NCBI RefSeq assembly: GCF_029784135.1 | Contig: NC_073745.1 | Span: 52,156,285-52,220,284, forward strand | Direction: 5' to 3' | Length of the DNA stretch: 64,000 nucleotides | DNA from: Toxorhynchites rutilus septentrionalis | Taxonomy: Eukaryota > Arthropoda > Insecta > Diptera > Culicidae | Notes under the pieces: generated by a model | What the model was told of the DNA's origin: nothing | Seen by the model: only the letters and a program-made list of their open reading frames with translations | The model's database searches: none | In this document: positions 35,440 to 46,793 of the stretch, in pieces | How positions within the stretch are numbered: the first letter of the stretch is position 1 | How the letters are laid out: the number at the start of each line of letters is the position of its first letter | Made by a program: the position numbers and the translations under genes

Positions 35440-36150
35440 TTGGGGAAAAAGTAATCCATTATTTTCTCGGTAGCTGGCTTTAGTGATCAAAGGTTATATT
35501 TCACAATATTTAACACTAAAAAAATCTCTTGCTGTTTTTTGTTTGTTCCATTCAGTTGTGAGTTATAGGATGTTAACAAAGGAAGTCAAATTCGGCACAT
35601 TTTACACTTTACCTTTTATGAAGTCGAAAATGTAAGCCATGCCACTGGAATTGTGGATGGTGTTTATGGTGCCGATATTTTAACAGTAAAATACGTGCAA
35701 TTTAATTTTTCAAAAATTTTAGTTTTAGTGCAATACACTAAATTTAGATCCCTACCGTCAACAAGTGGATCGTTTGAAGCTAGCGATTGAACAGAAACGT
35801 CTATAGTTGACCAACAGAAGAAATGTTGTGTTCCATCAAGACAACGCTAGGTCTCACAACTATGGGAGCTTGATCGGGATGTTTTAATGCATTCACCATA
35901 CAGTCCGGATCTGCCACCAAGCGATTACCATCTTTTTCTCGCGTTGCAAAACTTCTTGAGTGATAAAAAACCGTGAAGTTTAGCAAGATTGTAAAATTCT
36001 AATGTTAGAGATATTCGCCAATAAGGATCAAGACTTCTATTATACAGGCATTATGGAGTTACAAATTTTGCAACAAAACGGATAATCCGAAGCATATCAA
36101 AAAAGGTTTGGATTTCACGCAAAAACCTAATAGTTGCTTGGTAAGTAAAG
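35440..36150 (+). pseudogene. mariner (DD34D) element relic, internally deleted
   Basis: After a possible terminal sequence 'ttggggaaaaagtaatccat' (35442), the frames show QIRHILHFTFYEVEN and DGVYGADILTVKYVQFNF (first helix-turn-helix region). They then jump to LKLAIEQKR, VVFHQDNARS (second Asp, HQDNAR) and MHSPYSPDLPPSDYHLFLAL followed by QNFLSD (third Asp). The region between the DNA-binding domain and the first catalytic Asp is deleted, and frameshifts and stops are frequent. The right terminus is not clear. Confidence 0.8.
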
Positions 36151-36410
36151 AACTTGAACAAATACCATGTAAGATCAATTAATGCATTGTAACAGATTAT
36201 GTTCTTCGTTATAAGTAAATTTGGTGACCGTTCTTCCTTTTTCGTTTGGTATGATTCCCAGGGATACCAAAATATGTGAACGAAAAAATTGTCAAACGAT
36301 CAAAGATAATTTTATATCCCAGATAATATGTCGTAAAGGTTCTCAATAAACATTGCCTCAATAAAAACTGACACAGAAAAGAAACTCTTGTATTTTAATT
36401 TTTTTTATTT

Positions 36411-36446
36411 TAAAAGCGTATTCGAACTTATTGAACACCCTGTATG
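36411..36446 (-). repeat. Orphan transposon terminus
   Basis: On the minus strand this reads CAGGGTGTTCAATAAGTTCG and is preceded by TA, a typical Tc1/mariner-style end. I found no partner end in the neighbourhood and no transposase frame. Confidence 0.4.
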
Positions 36447-36826
36447 ATACTGGAACGTAATTAGGCAAATTTTTTAATTCTGTGCGAAATACAAAAAATC
36501 TTTATTCTGTAATCACAGGTTCCTGGCTTGAAAATGTTTATAAAATATGTAAAAAAGGAGAAACAGTTTTGGAAACCTTTTTCTGTCGCTCGCACTCTTT
36601 GCTCGTGTGTAGCTCGAATATTTTCTGAAATATAAACTTTCTTTATTGCTTGAAAGATTTGTTGATCCATGCTACAACCGAGAAGTACCAGAGAAACGAA
36701 AAACGATAAGTATGTACTGAATAGGATATTTGTATGGATCTTTGATTTGAAAGATTGGTTGAATCGAAGCAAAATCAATTCACAAATTCTCTGGACGATG
36801 ACCAACTCGAGGAGGTAATCATACAT

Positions 36827-37150
36827 TTTTTTCCCTTCATTTATTTAATTTGGCTCGAGAGGATAAGGCGCCATCAGCTATCGATACATTCTTAAACTTA
36901 AGTCTAAATAGATCCTAACTACATAAGTTATCAACCTAAGTTTTATTAACTTATAGCTATAGAACAATATTTCGTGAAAGATAAAATTTATTTCTTCGTT
37001 GTCTCGTCGATATTATCCTTGCCTGGAACAGCGCCTGTGGTGGGTCGAAGTAACTACATCGTCCGATGACCCTTTGGCCCTTAGTGCCTCCTTGTAATGT
37101 TTGTAGCTTCTGTGAAGATCTGATCTCAATAGGTACTAAGTTTTGTTAAT
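36827..37150 (-). mobile_element. Probable 5'-truncated LINE 3' end
   Basis: A T-run at 36827-36833 (poly(A) on the minus strand) is followed by an AT-rich 3' untranslated-like stretch. Further in is GC-richer sequence whose minus strand reads 'aaagggtcatcggacgatgt' and 'cgacccaccacaggcgctgt'. Organisation is that of a truncated non-LTR retrotransposon. No target duplication was found and the family is not identified. Confidence 0.4.
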
Positions 37151-40100
37151 GTAGCAGAAAAGGAAGTGGGAAGATAAGTGGATTTGGATAAGCGAGCGGA
37201 CTAAATAATTACATTAGACCCATTCCAGGAGATTATGCACCAGAGAACCAAATTTCAAATCTAGTTTTAGGAGAAAATTGAAAACGTTATTTGAATAAGC
37301 ACTAGTTATATCATAATTTTTTTGTAACAAATTTAATTTTTATGCACCAACCTTTGAGAGAGGCGAGTTTAAAAAACATAATAATTATATTTGAAATATT
37401 TTAGGTTTTCACTATTTTTATGTTTCTTGAGATATCTCTGCACATGGTTAACCAAACTTCAATGTCTATATACCATTGAATGGGTGATTAAATGCTTGTT
37501 TGAAGAGCCGTAGGTAGACCTACGTTTCATTTTGTAATTTATGAGAAACAAGTATTTGAAAAACAGGTATTTTGAAGCGTTGTCACGACACAAAAATAAA
37601 GCATTTTTTTAGTTTATCAGGTGAACCTAGGTTCGAACATTTTTATACTAGTGTTTCTCTGAGAAAAGAATGAAGGTCAACAACCTACAAAATTTGGTTG
37701 AGATTGGTCCACAAATAAAATATTATCAACTGTCTCCAGAAGATGTTGTCACGTCACGAAAAATATATGATCCATTCCAGTGTGACGTAACAACATTTTG
37801 ACTCGCTACAAACACCTTTTTTTGCGTTTTCTTTATTCATGAACACAAAACTAAACGATGTTATAGTAAAATTAAGGAAATTTCCAACGAGAATCATCAG
37901 TTGGAGAATATGTTATTGTTAGATTGGCTTGTTGTCAGTCAAATACTTTTGTGACACCAGCGGAAGTCGTATATCGTACTCCGATGCCATTTTGGAATCG
38001 AGGATGGTGACTTCCGGTTCGTTAAAAACGGATAGAAAAGACCGGGAATGGCATGAAATCCCACAATACGATCGTGAATGGTAATGTTGGCATATATCCA
38101 TGGGTGCGCGAAGAGGAATGAAAAAAGAATAATGTTTGATAGTGAGAGATAGGATTTAAGTGACATTATCGACATTATCAGTAATGGCAATACTAGCAAG
38201 ACACACTCCATTCGGCATCATCATTATTCTTCAACCCTACACGATCATTTTTATTGCTTCGAGGAATGCAGCAACTCTAGCCTTCATAGTCGTAAGAGAA
38301 ATATACACATTTTCGAAAACTATCAATGATAATTAATTTTATTGTATCAAATAAACATCTACATCGATAATTTGAAAGGTTTTCTGCAAACAATGAAAAA
38401 ATCTAGAACGAAAGTTGTTCCTAATAATGGTTTCTAATTATGATTTCAACAATTTGATCTGTTAATATAATGTCTTTCAGTGATGGATGAAGAAGATTCA
38501 AAACAATATGTTATGGGCATTCGAAAACCATTTTGAAATTCTTTTCATTGATCTATTCACAATTTAAAACTGTATTTTTCAAAAGTAATCTCAATAGCTT
38601 ATGCTTGATTCATTACCATTTACTACCTTCGTAGATGTTGACACCGTATCTCTCCCGTATGCTTCGCCCACTCATTTGGGCAAAAGATATCGACACTGCA
38701 GCGTCGCTATCGCGAATTACAATTTTTAAGCTTAGTGCTCCATCGTTGTGAAGCGAAAATGATAACGGGTTTTCAGGTAGAAGAAACAAACTTTTTTTTT
38801 TTAATTTTATTTTATACTAATGAGTTTTAGTAGGGATTTCAGAAAAATTATAGAAAATTGATCAAGTAAGGTTCAGTGCTACGTGTTTTATGCATTCAAG
38901 TAACAGCAAGTAATAACTTTCATTCAAATTTTAGAAATTTTAAATTGCTTTGGGCCCACTAATCTGATAGAGAGTAAATTGGCTCACAAACATAGATTTT
39001 GACACAAGATGTCGCACAGTATCCTAGACACATCGAATGATAGTGTCCCTGCTCTATTACAGTAATGATGAAGCGGGATCAGAAAATCCGGATTTGCATC
39101 ATTATTGCTCTTCATATCAATTTTGTCAACCTTACACGATCATTGTTACTGTCATTCTGATGAAGTAATGTGATTATTACTTATCGTGTAAGGGACCCTT
39201 TAGAGCGACGTGTGTGGAGTAATACAAAGGAAGTGCACGTACAAATGCACACGCAAACATCAACGATCAACGATCAAAGGCAACGTCAAAGTCAAAGTCA
39301 TCTCCAACATGCAGACATAAACGCCCTTGCACAGGTATGTGCGCGGATGCATACAAAGAGTTTATCAAAAGTTGCCCCGTAGTGAGCGCCACTCGATGAA
39401 CCAGTATTGTGCTAGCCATTGATGGCAAGCGCTAGAGTGAACGTGTTAAACAATCACGATATAAAAATGGAGGTCGGTTTAGGACAACCCCGACTTTTCC
39501 CAAATAAAGACATACCGTGTATTACAGGTAACAGGCAGATTCAATGTATATAGCTTATTTTGATAAACATACCATAAACAATTCAAATTGCCTTGTTTCG
39601 CAATGTTCCACAATCTAAAAGAACATAGAACTCATTTTGCACACAGGTCTAATATGTTTCTTCTCTGTTTTTGAAGGAATGAAAACGTAAAATGGCGCCA
39701 AAACGCTAGAAAGAAGAGAGCCAGAAAAAAGTCACTATATTAACAAATTGTCAGCTTTATGACACCTTTCATTTGACACTATTGAAAATTCAGTAGGAAT
39801 CACCGTTCCTGGGATATAAAGGAGGGTACATTCAGGACCATCGGTTGCGTTAGGACCACCTTCCCCTGTAGGATGGACTTTAGGAAGAGGAAGGGGAGAT
39901 CTCAGAGGAGACTAAGAAGTATTCAGAGTAATAAAAAAAACATTAAAAATAGTATATCACTTGCTACAATACAGTGAAATTCTTATTTAATACAACTTAT
40001 TAATTGTGTGACTTTACAACGCTTCGTGGAGACTATTTATTCGCACAGAGCGCGTTGTCACGTCACAAAATGCATGCCGTCAAAATGCATGTTCTTGCGA

Positions 40101-40555
40101 GTTTTTTTTTTTTTTGAAAAACTGAGTATACAGGAATCAACGTTCATCTTTCATTGACAAATCATAGAACAAAGTTTATTTGTATGTCGTTTATTTGTAT
40201 TTGTATGAAGTCGGAACCCGCAAAAAGACAGATGTTGTCACCTCACAAACGTATTGGGCTGGCAACAAGCGAATTCAACTGCAAAATGTGTTCCAACTGA
40301 AGATTCTTGTAGGAACGAACTATACGAAAAGCTTTCATATGCTTTCATTTAAACGTGTCTCCTGTTTCGCTCGCTCATATTGGCTCTAGCATATATATTA
40401 TGCAAATGATATACATGTATTGGCATTGTATTACAGTTATTTTTCATTTAGTGTAATAAATCGGGATGCCATAACTTGTGCTAAAAATTAACTTTGGGTG
40501 TAGCATCTCCTCGTTCATATACTACCGAGTACCCCTCTTCGGAGTCAGGATTGAG
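37151..40555. other. Long AT-rich stretch with old dispersed repeats
   Basis: No coding gene recognised. Two segments (about 37560-37800 and 40020-40260) share 'gttgtcacgtcac' repeated at intervals. Positions 38215-38260 and 39095-39150 share 'catcattatt', 'cttacacgatcatt' (or 'ccctacacgatcatt') and following words, hinting at a diverged duplicate. Confidence 0.35.
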
Positions 40556-40567
40556 TTCTTGGTTCTT

Positions 40568-41050
40568 TTTTTTCCCCATTTTTTATTTATTTAAGGCTCA
40601 TTAGCATTTTAGCTGTAACAGAGCCGAATTTTAATCGTGTACATGTCACATGGTTATCATATCTATAATTAGCACATTACACAGTTGCCATTCGCCAGTA
40701 TTCCTTCTATACCATTACATATGGTACATTCACACAGTAGCCATTTAGGCGTAAGAGTATTCTGTCTGTTCTTCCATTATCCAGTTGGACCACCGGACAG
40801 CGGAGACAGTTGATTGATCATTGTTGAGTTATTTATAGAACAGCAGCCCGATGTGTCTTGCAGAGCAGAGCAGTTGTATGGATGAATCGATCTTATTTCG
40901 ACCGTGGATCGATCTCCATCGCTGATGATTGTTGCGTGGACGTAGCTATTCTGTAACAAAGATGGTCAATGAGGGTCCTGAGTTTTGAACTCACGATCGA
41001 TCGCTTACTAAGCGAATGCGCAACCAATGTGGCTACGGAGACCCCCATCG
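40568..41050 (-). mobile_element. tRNA-Thr-like SINE
   Basis: A 12-bp target duplication TTCTTGGTTCTT flanks the element (40556-40567 and 41051-41062). On the minus strand the head is GGGGGTCTCCGTAGCCACAT, followed by an anticodon-arm-like TCGC-TTAGTAA-GCGA. This has a 7-base loop with anticodon AGT (Thr) and is followed by GAGTTCAAAACTC in the B-box position. The body continues for about 400 bp through 'gaccatctttgttacagaat' and ends in an A-rich tail at 40568. Length is 483 bp, long for a SINE. Related to, but distinct from, the SINE at 26743. Confidence 0.85.
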
Positions 41051-41062
41051 TTCTTGGTTCTT

Positions 41063-43297
41063 GATGTTGTAGTATTTCAAGCTCTTATCCAATAAAATAA
41101 TGTGTCGTTATGTTGTCTACGTAAAGTTAAATGCATACGAAACCGACGTAGTCCTGACCTGGAGGCCTCGGAAAAATTAGTCACCTTTGACCAGTCATAT
41201 GGAAATGAAAAATGTATAAAAATGTTAAAAAAATCGACCAGGGATGGGGCAGCGGAAGCACGATTCGGAAGAAAATCGATCTATAATGAAAACTACAACG
41301 CTAAGGTCAACTAGTGATTATGTTTTGAAAAGAAAAAAAAAATCGGTAATTTTTGTGGAAAATTAGATTTTTCGGTAGTGTCGAAGAATATTTGAATTTA
41401 TATTTCAGCTTACACCAATTGATGGTGGGGATATGCTCTGCTGAATAGAGACATTAAGCAGTAGTTGAGATACGACTTACTTCACACCATCAAGAAATCT
41501 ACTGAGAATCGTGGGAACCTTCAAACAATACAATCAACCTCCAGAGAAAAAAGCGCACGCAGCAGTTACAGTTACCAGTACTCTTCAATACTTTTTCTTC
41601 CCAACACGCTTTCACCCCAATGCACCCGCTTTTGCCCACAACTTCCTATACTCCCTCGACTCGCGTACTATTTCACATTTTGCTCGTCTGACGTTTTTCC
41701 AATTACTCGCTTCCTTTCAGATTCCTAGCGGTGGCTACCGTTATTGTTGTTATACTTTCGTCCTTACAACTAGTTGTGGAAATATTATTAGAATCCTATT
41801 TTTTTACGCTCGAGCTGCTAGTTACCCATGCCATCGATCCGTTTCTCCGCCGCTTCCTTCATTTTTGTTGGCGCGTGTTACTATTCAAAGGCAATGAGGT
41901 GTGAAGCGAAACGCCCACCGATCGCTTCACGAACTATTGAACATTTGGACATTCCCGCCCCGCTGGAGCCGCTTCCGAACCGATTCGAATTAATGTATAA
42001 TTCATTATGGTTGGTGGTTGTAATGGCCTGAAGCCTTTTATTTTCTGTTTCTTTCGGATCGCTAAAGATACTTTGAGTTATGACCTTGAATATCCGCTAA
42101 GGAGGAAAAATATTCTATTTATTTAGGTGGGAACCTAAACGGAATCGATTGGCATCGAAACGCACCGAAAAATAAAACCAAAACATGGCAATGAAAACGG
42201 TGAAATATCACCGACAGCTGTAACACGACTGAATTTGGCTTCGATCAGCTGTTTGGGAGTGGTTGCCGGAGAAAAAGATTACCACCAGGACCCGAACACG
42301 AAGCAGATTTTAGTACAATTCGAACAGTTTTCGCTGCCATCGAACGCGCATGCGACGACACTGCTCGAAATCTCGCACGTTCCGATGTTCGTTGTCCTCG
42401 TGGGAGAAATTAGACGGGATAGGAAACAGTTATCGCTACGAGCAGTAGAACACCGCGCGGTTCCATTGTGTTTACTTTTAATTGATTCTCCGGCTCCATC
42501 TTTCGTACTGAAACGCAAAACAGTGGACACAAGAAACTGGAACAGTTTCTGCTTTTCGACACAGACCCAATGACCCAGCCGCAGTCTGTCGCAATCCAAA
42601 TTTTCTTCCGTATTTACGCTTCGAAAGTCTCAACTGGACGAAACCGACAAAAATGCAAATCGCTTTCGATGTGGTGCATTAAGTTGCAGCTTTTTTCTTC
42701 TTGTTTTCACTTGTTGGTCCTTCAGGCTAGCATGCAAATGAAAGACGTGAAGTAATTTTCATCGCCTTTTTTCGCGCGACTCTTATAATATCGCGCTCTC
42801 GCTATGGTTATAATTAGACAAAGTGTTAATGATATGGAAAATTATGGACCAGCAATCCCATTCTCCCATCTGTCGCTGCGGAGTGTGAGAGCGAAAAGCT
42901 CGCCGAAAGGAAATATTTATCGACAGATTTTTGTGCGTGTGTAAGCTTAGTTATCATCGGCTCTGAAATCGCGTGGGTGGGAAACGTAGAGGAAAAAAAA
43001 CATCAAGACACCGAGTAGTTAATTGCTGTCTTCCGGCTGCAGGAATAGATTACACTGTTTGGATGGATCGGGGGAGTTGGGTGGAAGATGTGTTTATCCG
43101 ACGAATGACACTTCCAAGTTTAATGTAGCTGTGAGTAACTGAAGCATTTCTTCCTATTGTAATAGGAATAATTATGTCGAATGGATCGGTAGCAGTTTGT
43201 TGACAAAAACAAAGATGTTAAATAAAAAACAGGAACATTAAATGCATTTAGTTGCTGTGTGGACTTACACTCCTTGGATCAGCCTTTTACTGTGGAC
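41063..43297. other. Unique-looking DNA, no gene recognised
   Basis: Positions 41450-42780 are less AT-rich with frames up to 128 codons on the plus strand (41511-41897, 42235-42573). None shows a domain I recognise. This could be untranslated or intronic DNA of a host gene. Confidence 0.35.
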
Positions 43298-44069
43298 GAA
43301 TTTCATGCCAACTCGACTGGACGTTGGCAGCACCATCTCAGACAGCAGTGAAACGTTGTGGGTGTAAAGACATGGGACATTTAAGCAACTTTGCATTTTT
43401 GAAATATTCGAAAAATAATTAGACTACTTTTTGGAAAAAGCCAAATTTTTTTTCTTAAATTTTTACAAAAATTTATAACTTGAAAACTATGATACCTACA
43501 AAATGCATGTCAAAGGATGGAATGTAGTAAATTGTTTAAATTTTTACGTAAAAGTACCAAATTTTTTTTGGAAATAAATTTCGCTGAAAAAAAGTTATTT
43601 TAAAAATTGAAATTCATTTTTCTCAAAAACGTATTTTTTTAATTCCCAAAAATATATATATGAATAGCCTTTTAAATTTCCAACAAGTCGTTCATACATC
43701 GGAAGATGGGCGCTTTTACAGGGAAAGTTTTTCTAACAACAACTTTTTTATATTTTCTTTGGAAAAAAAATACGACCAATCCTAATTTTGTTTAAAGTCA
43801 AGATAGCGATATAGTGTATTCGACAAAGTTTTAGATCTTATTAAAATATGAACTTTTGTCAAAGACATCAACTTTCCATCTATTATAGTTTTTGGAATAC
43901 AAGTCTCCATACAAGACTCCTGAAAAAATAATGTTTTGCTCGTAACATTTTTGTTTGTAAATTCTCACTCAGAAAAGTTAGCAGAGCATGTAAATTGCGA
44001 TAATTTATACATAAAAATGTTCTGGAAGACTTGTTAGAAATTGTAAGGGCTAAGGGCTAAGGGCGAAGG

Positions 44070-44176
<107 letters not shown>

Positions 44177-45239
44177 TAGCTGACCAGGCAAACGTTGTTC
44201 TGCGAAATAAATTATTTCTAGTGAATATTTTGGGTGTTGAATAAAACACACTAATGTATTGTAAGTGTGTTTGAATATTTTAACGATCATTAAAATAAAT
44301 CGAATGTGACCGATAAAAAAACGAATTAAATTATTTGAACGAAAGGTTATATGATGTTTCTTGGTGTATTTCATTAACGTAACTGACATGTTTGATCTCT
44401 TAAAAGTTGAACGTCAACTGAAAAAAGTAATATAAGTTTGTCGTAAAGTAGAAAAAATGAAATATAGAAAATCTGTATTTATTGCTGTCTCCTTGTTAGA
44501 AAATACGTGCATGTGATTTTCAACATGGTTTAGTTTATAACAGCTTAGTCTCGTTCATAAATTGGAAAACAGCGATACGCCAGCTAACTTCAATGGAGCT
44601 GATTAATCGGCATGTTTGGAATCGCGTTATTTTATCGTTGTCATTCAATCGAGGAGTATTCACATCGGTAATCTAAGTTTGAAACACAGCCATATTGCTT
44701 CCTTTATTCATGGATGTTTTTATTACTCTTCACCGATTTGTTTCGAAATCGATCGAAATCGACTTTTACACTCTTAAATTCGTTCGCCTTGTCGCGAAAC
44801 AATGGTCAAAATAAGTCATCCGTATTTGTGGTTCAATTTACTCTCTATCTGATCGGCATAATTCCGGAAATAATTCTAAATTGTTGAAATTTGAATGAAA
44901 ACTATTATTCGATTTCGTTTGGATGCTAAATTTGTTTTGAATGTGTTTGAATGCTAAATTTTGCGTGTTTATTCCACCCGAAAAACCATTACTATTTTTG
45001 CTTCATAGAAATGGAACATGGAGACCAATTTTGTTTACGTCGAATTGCGTGGCAAGGTTGTCACATTTGCTCAACTCGATTGGACTTGAGCTTGAACAGA
45101 ATGCAAAATTGCGCTTTTTCCATTCAACAGAATACAACCAACAATATTTGGGGACGAATACGATCGAACTTCATTTTGTGTTTGAACACACTCGCAATGT
45201 CATGACAATGCATTGCGCTTTGCCCTGGCTATAACTAAA

Positions 45240-46090
45240 GCTGTGTCGGCGTTGCTCATGATAGTGTCTCGCAAGTGAATGTATTATTCCTCGCATCGCT
45301 TTTGTTGATTGTGTAGTAAGAATTCCAGTCGTTCAATCTCTACCTTCGCGATTATGTCGACCATAAAATGTTGGCTCAGCTTACGATATCTGGAATTGGC
45401 GTTTCTTGACCATGTCAAATCACCATATGATAAACATAAAAATCCTTCGAGCGCGCCCTCTGTTGGTTTCGTCGCATGTTCATAAAAATTAAATCAAAAT
45501 GAGAAATGGTGTTCATAATGAATTAAGTATCTGTGACGGGGTCTCGTTGGTCTAATGTTTATGCAAGAGATTTTTCGTTAAAGAAACCCTTCTGACTCGC
45601 ACTGTAGTCAGGCGTATTCCACTCCAGAATACATTCAAGGCGTATTGTTCGTCATAGAAATCTCAACTATTTACTAATAAAAATGACGCAAGTAGTACTA
45701 CGTTGAGAAGGCAAACCTTGGGAACGTTAGTGCCATTGAAGAAGAACATAGCGAGGGTCGTATGAACGGTGTGTGTCAACGATGACTTCCAGATTATTGT
45801 TTTTTCTTCGCATTAAACTTCTCGTGTCACCGTGCTATCATGATTCCAGCAGCGCTTGTGCTTTGGATCTACACACGTGCTCTCCAGCTGATGTTTTATC
45901 AGGGTTGATGGCAATAACGTGATTGTCATTTTGTAATCCGAGCAAATGTGATTCGAAGAATTCCGATAACTCATTGTGCTCATTCAAAAAGGCTTCCAGC
46001 TCGTCGGAGATGCTCCCTGCTTTAGATGAATTGATGTTACTTGTGTATTTGTAGATGGATGTTCAATGAAGCGGGCGTTACGCCATCAGT
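45240..46090 (-). pseudogene. Helitron Rep/helicase protein, N-terminal domain relic
   Basis: Minus-strand frames show AFLNEHNELSEFFESH, then AINPDKTSAGEHVCRSK, then LMRRKNNNLEVIVDTHRSYD. These correspond to the Helitron-like N-terminal region that usually reads close to 'R.DKTPAGEH.RR' and 'L.RI.ETHR.YDALQYP'. Further along, after a SINE-like insertion, are LSQHFMVDIIAKVEIERLEF and EEYIHLRDT-like sequence (with a stop at the first position of YIHLRD), the 'RQLFHQ..VDMY.KIE.ERL' region. Only scraps remain; no helicase domain is seen. Confidence 0.75.
45533..45750 (+). repeat. Diverged SINE copy inside the Helitron
   Basis: Reads 'gggtctcgttggtctaatg' (decayed A-box region), then 'ggcgtattccactccagaat', 'tcatagaaatctcaac' and 'aaaaatgacgcaagtag', and ends 'gaagaagaac'. 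The body is clearly homologous to the SINE at 26743-27017 in opposite orientation. The tRNA-like head is heavily worn. Confidence 0.75.
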
Positions 46091-46407
46091 CATTGAACAA
46101 CTTAAATGAATTCGTTCTGTTGAAAAAACGAACAACGGTTAAATTATTAGAATATTTTTGACACAAAAATAATAAAATCGCAATCAAAAATAGGGAATTG
46201 GGGTCAAAATTTAAGGTTATATGTATGGTATGAAGTCAAATTTTTGAAAAAAAATATCCAGATCTTTTTTTCTGCATAGAGCCACCCTATTCGGTATTAA
46301 ATGTATGGTTATCGGTATCCTACCGGTATCATATATAGTTTACAACCTATTCTCATACCTACCAAGTATTTTGAGTATAATTTCATCAAAATCGGTCGTG
46401 CCGTTTC

Positions 46408-46449
<42 letters not shown>

Positions 46450-46793
46450 CTTTTTTGGGAATTTTAAAAACAAAATACGTTTTTGAGAATTTTAATTTTT
46501 AAAATAACTTTTTGTCAGCGAAATTTTTTTCCAAAAATTTTTTGGGTTATTTTTTGTGAAAATTCAAACAATTTCCAACATTTCATCGTTTGACAAGTAT
46601 TTTGTAGGTAGTTTTTAAGTTATTTTTTAATTTTTGTAGATTTTGTTTTTAATCTTCAATGCATCCACGGTTATAGTTTCGTTCTATGTCCTCTTGTGAA
46701 AATCTCAATAACAACGTATTAATTTGTATTTGTATTTGTATTTGAGTTTATAATTCATCTGACATCAAGGTCTTAATGATTAAATCTAACAAA

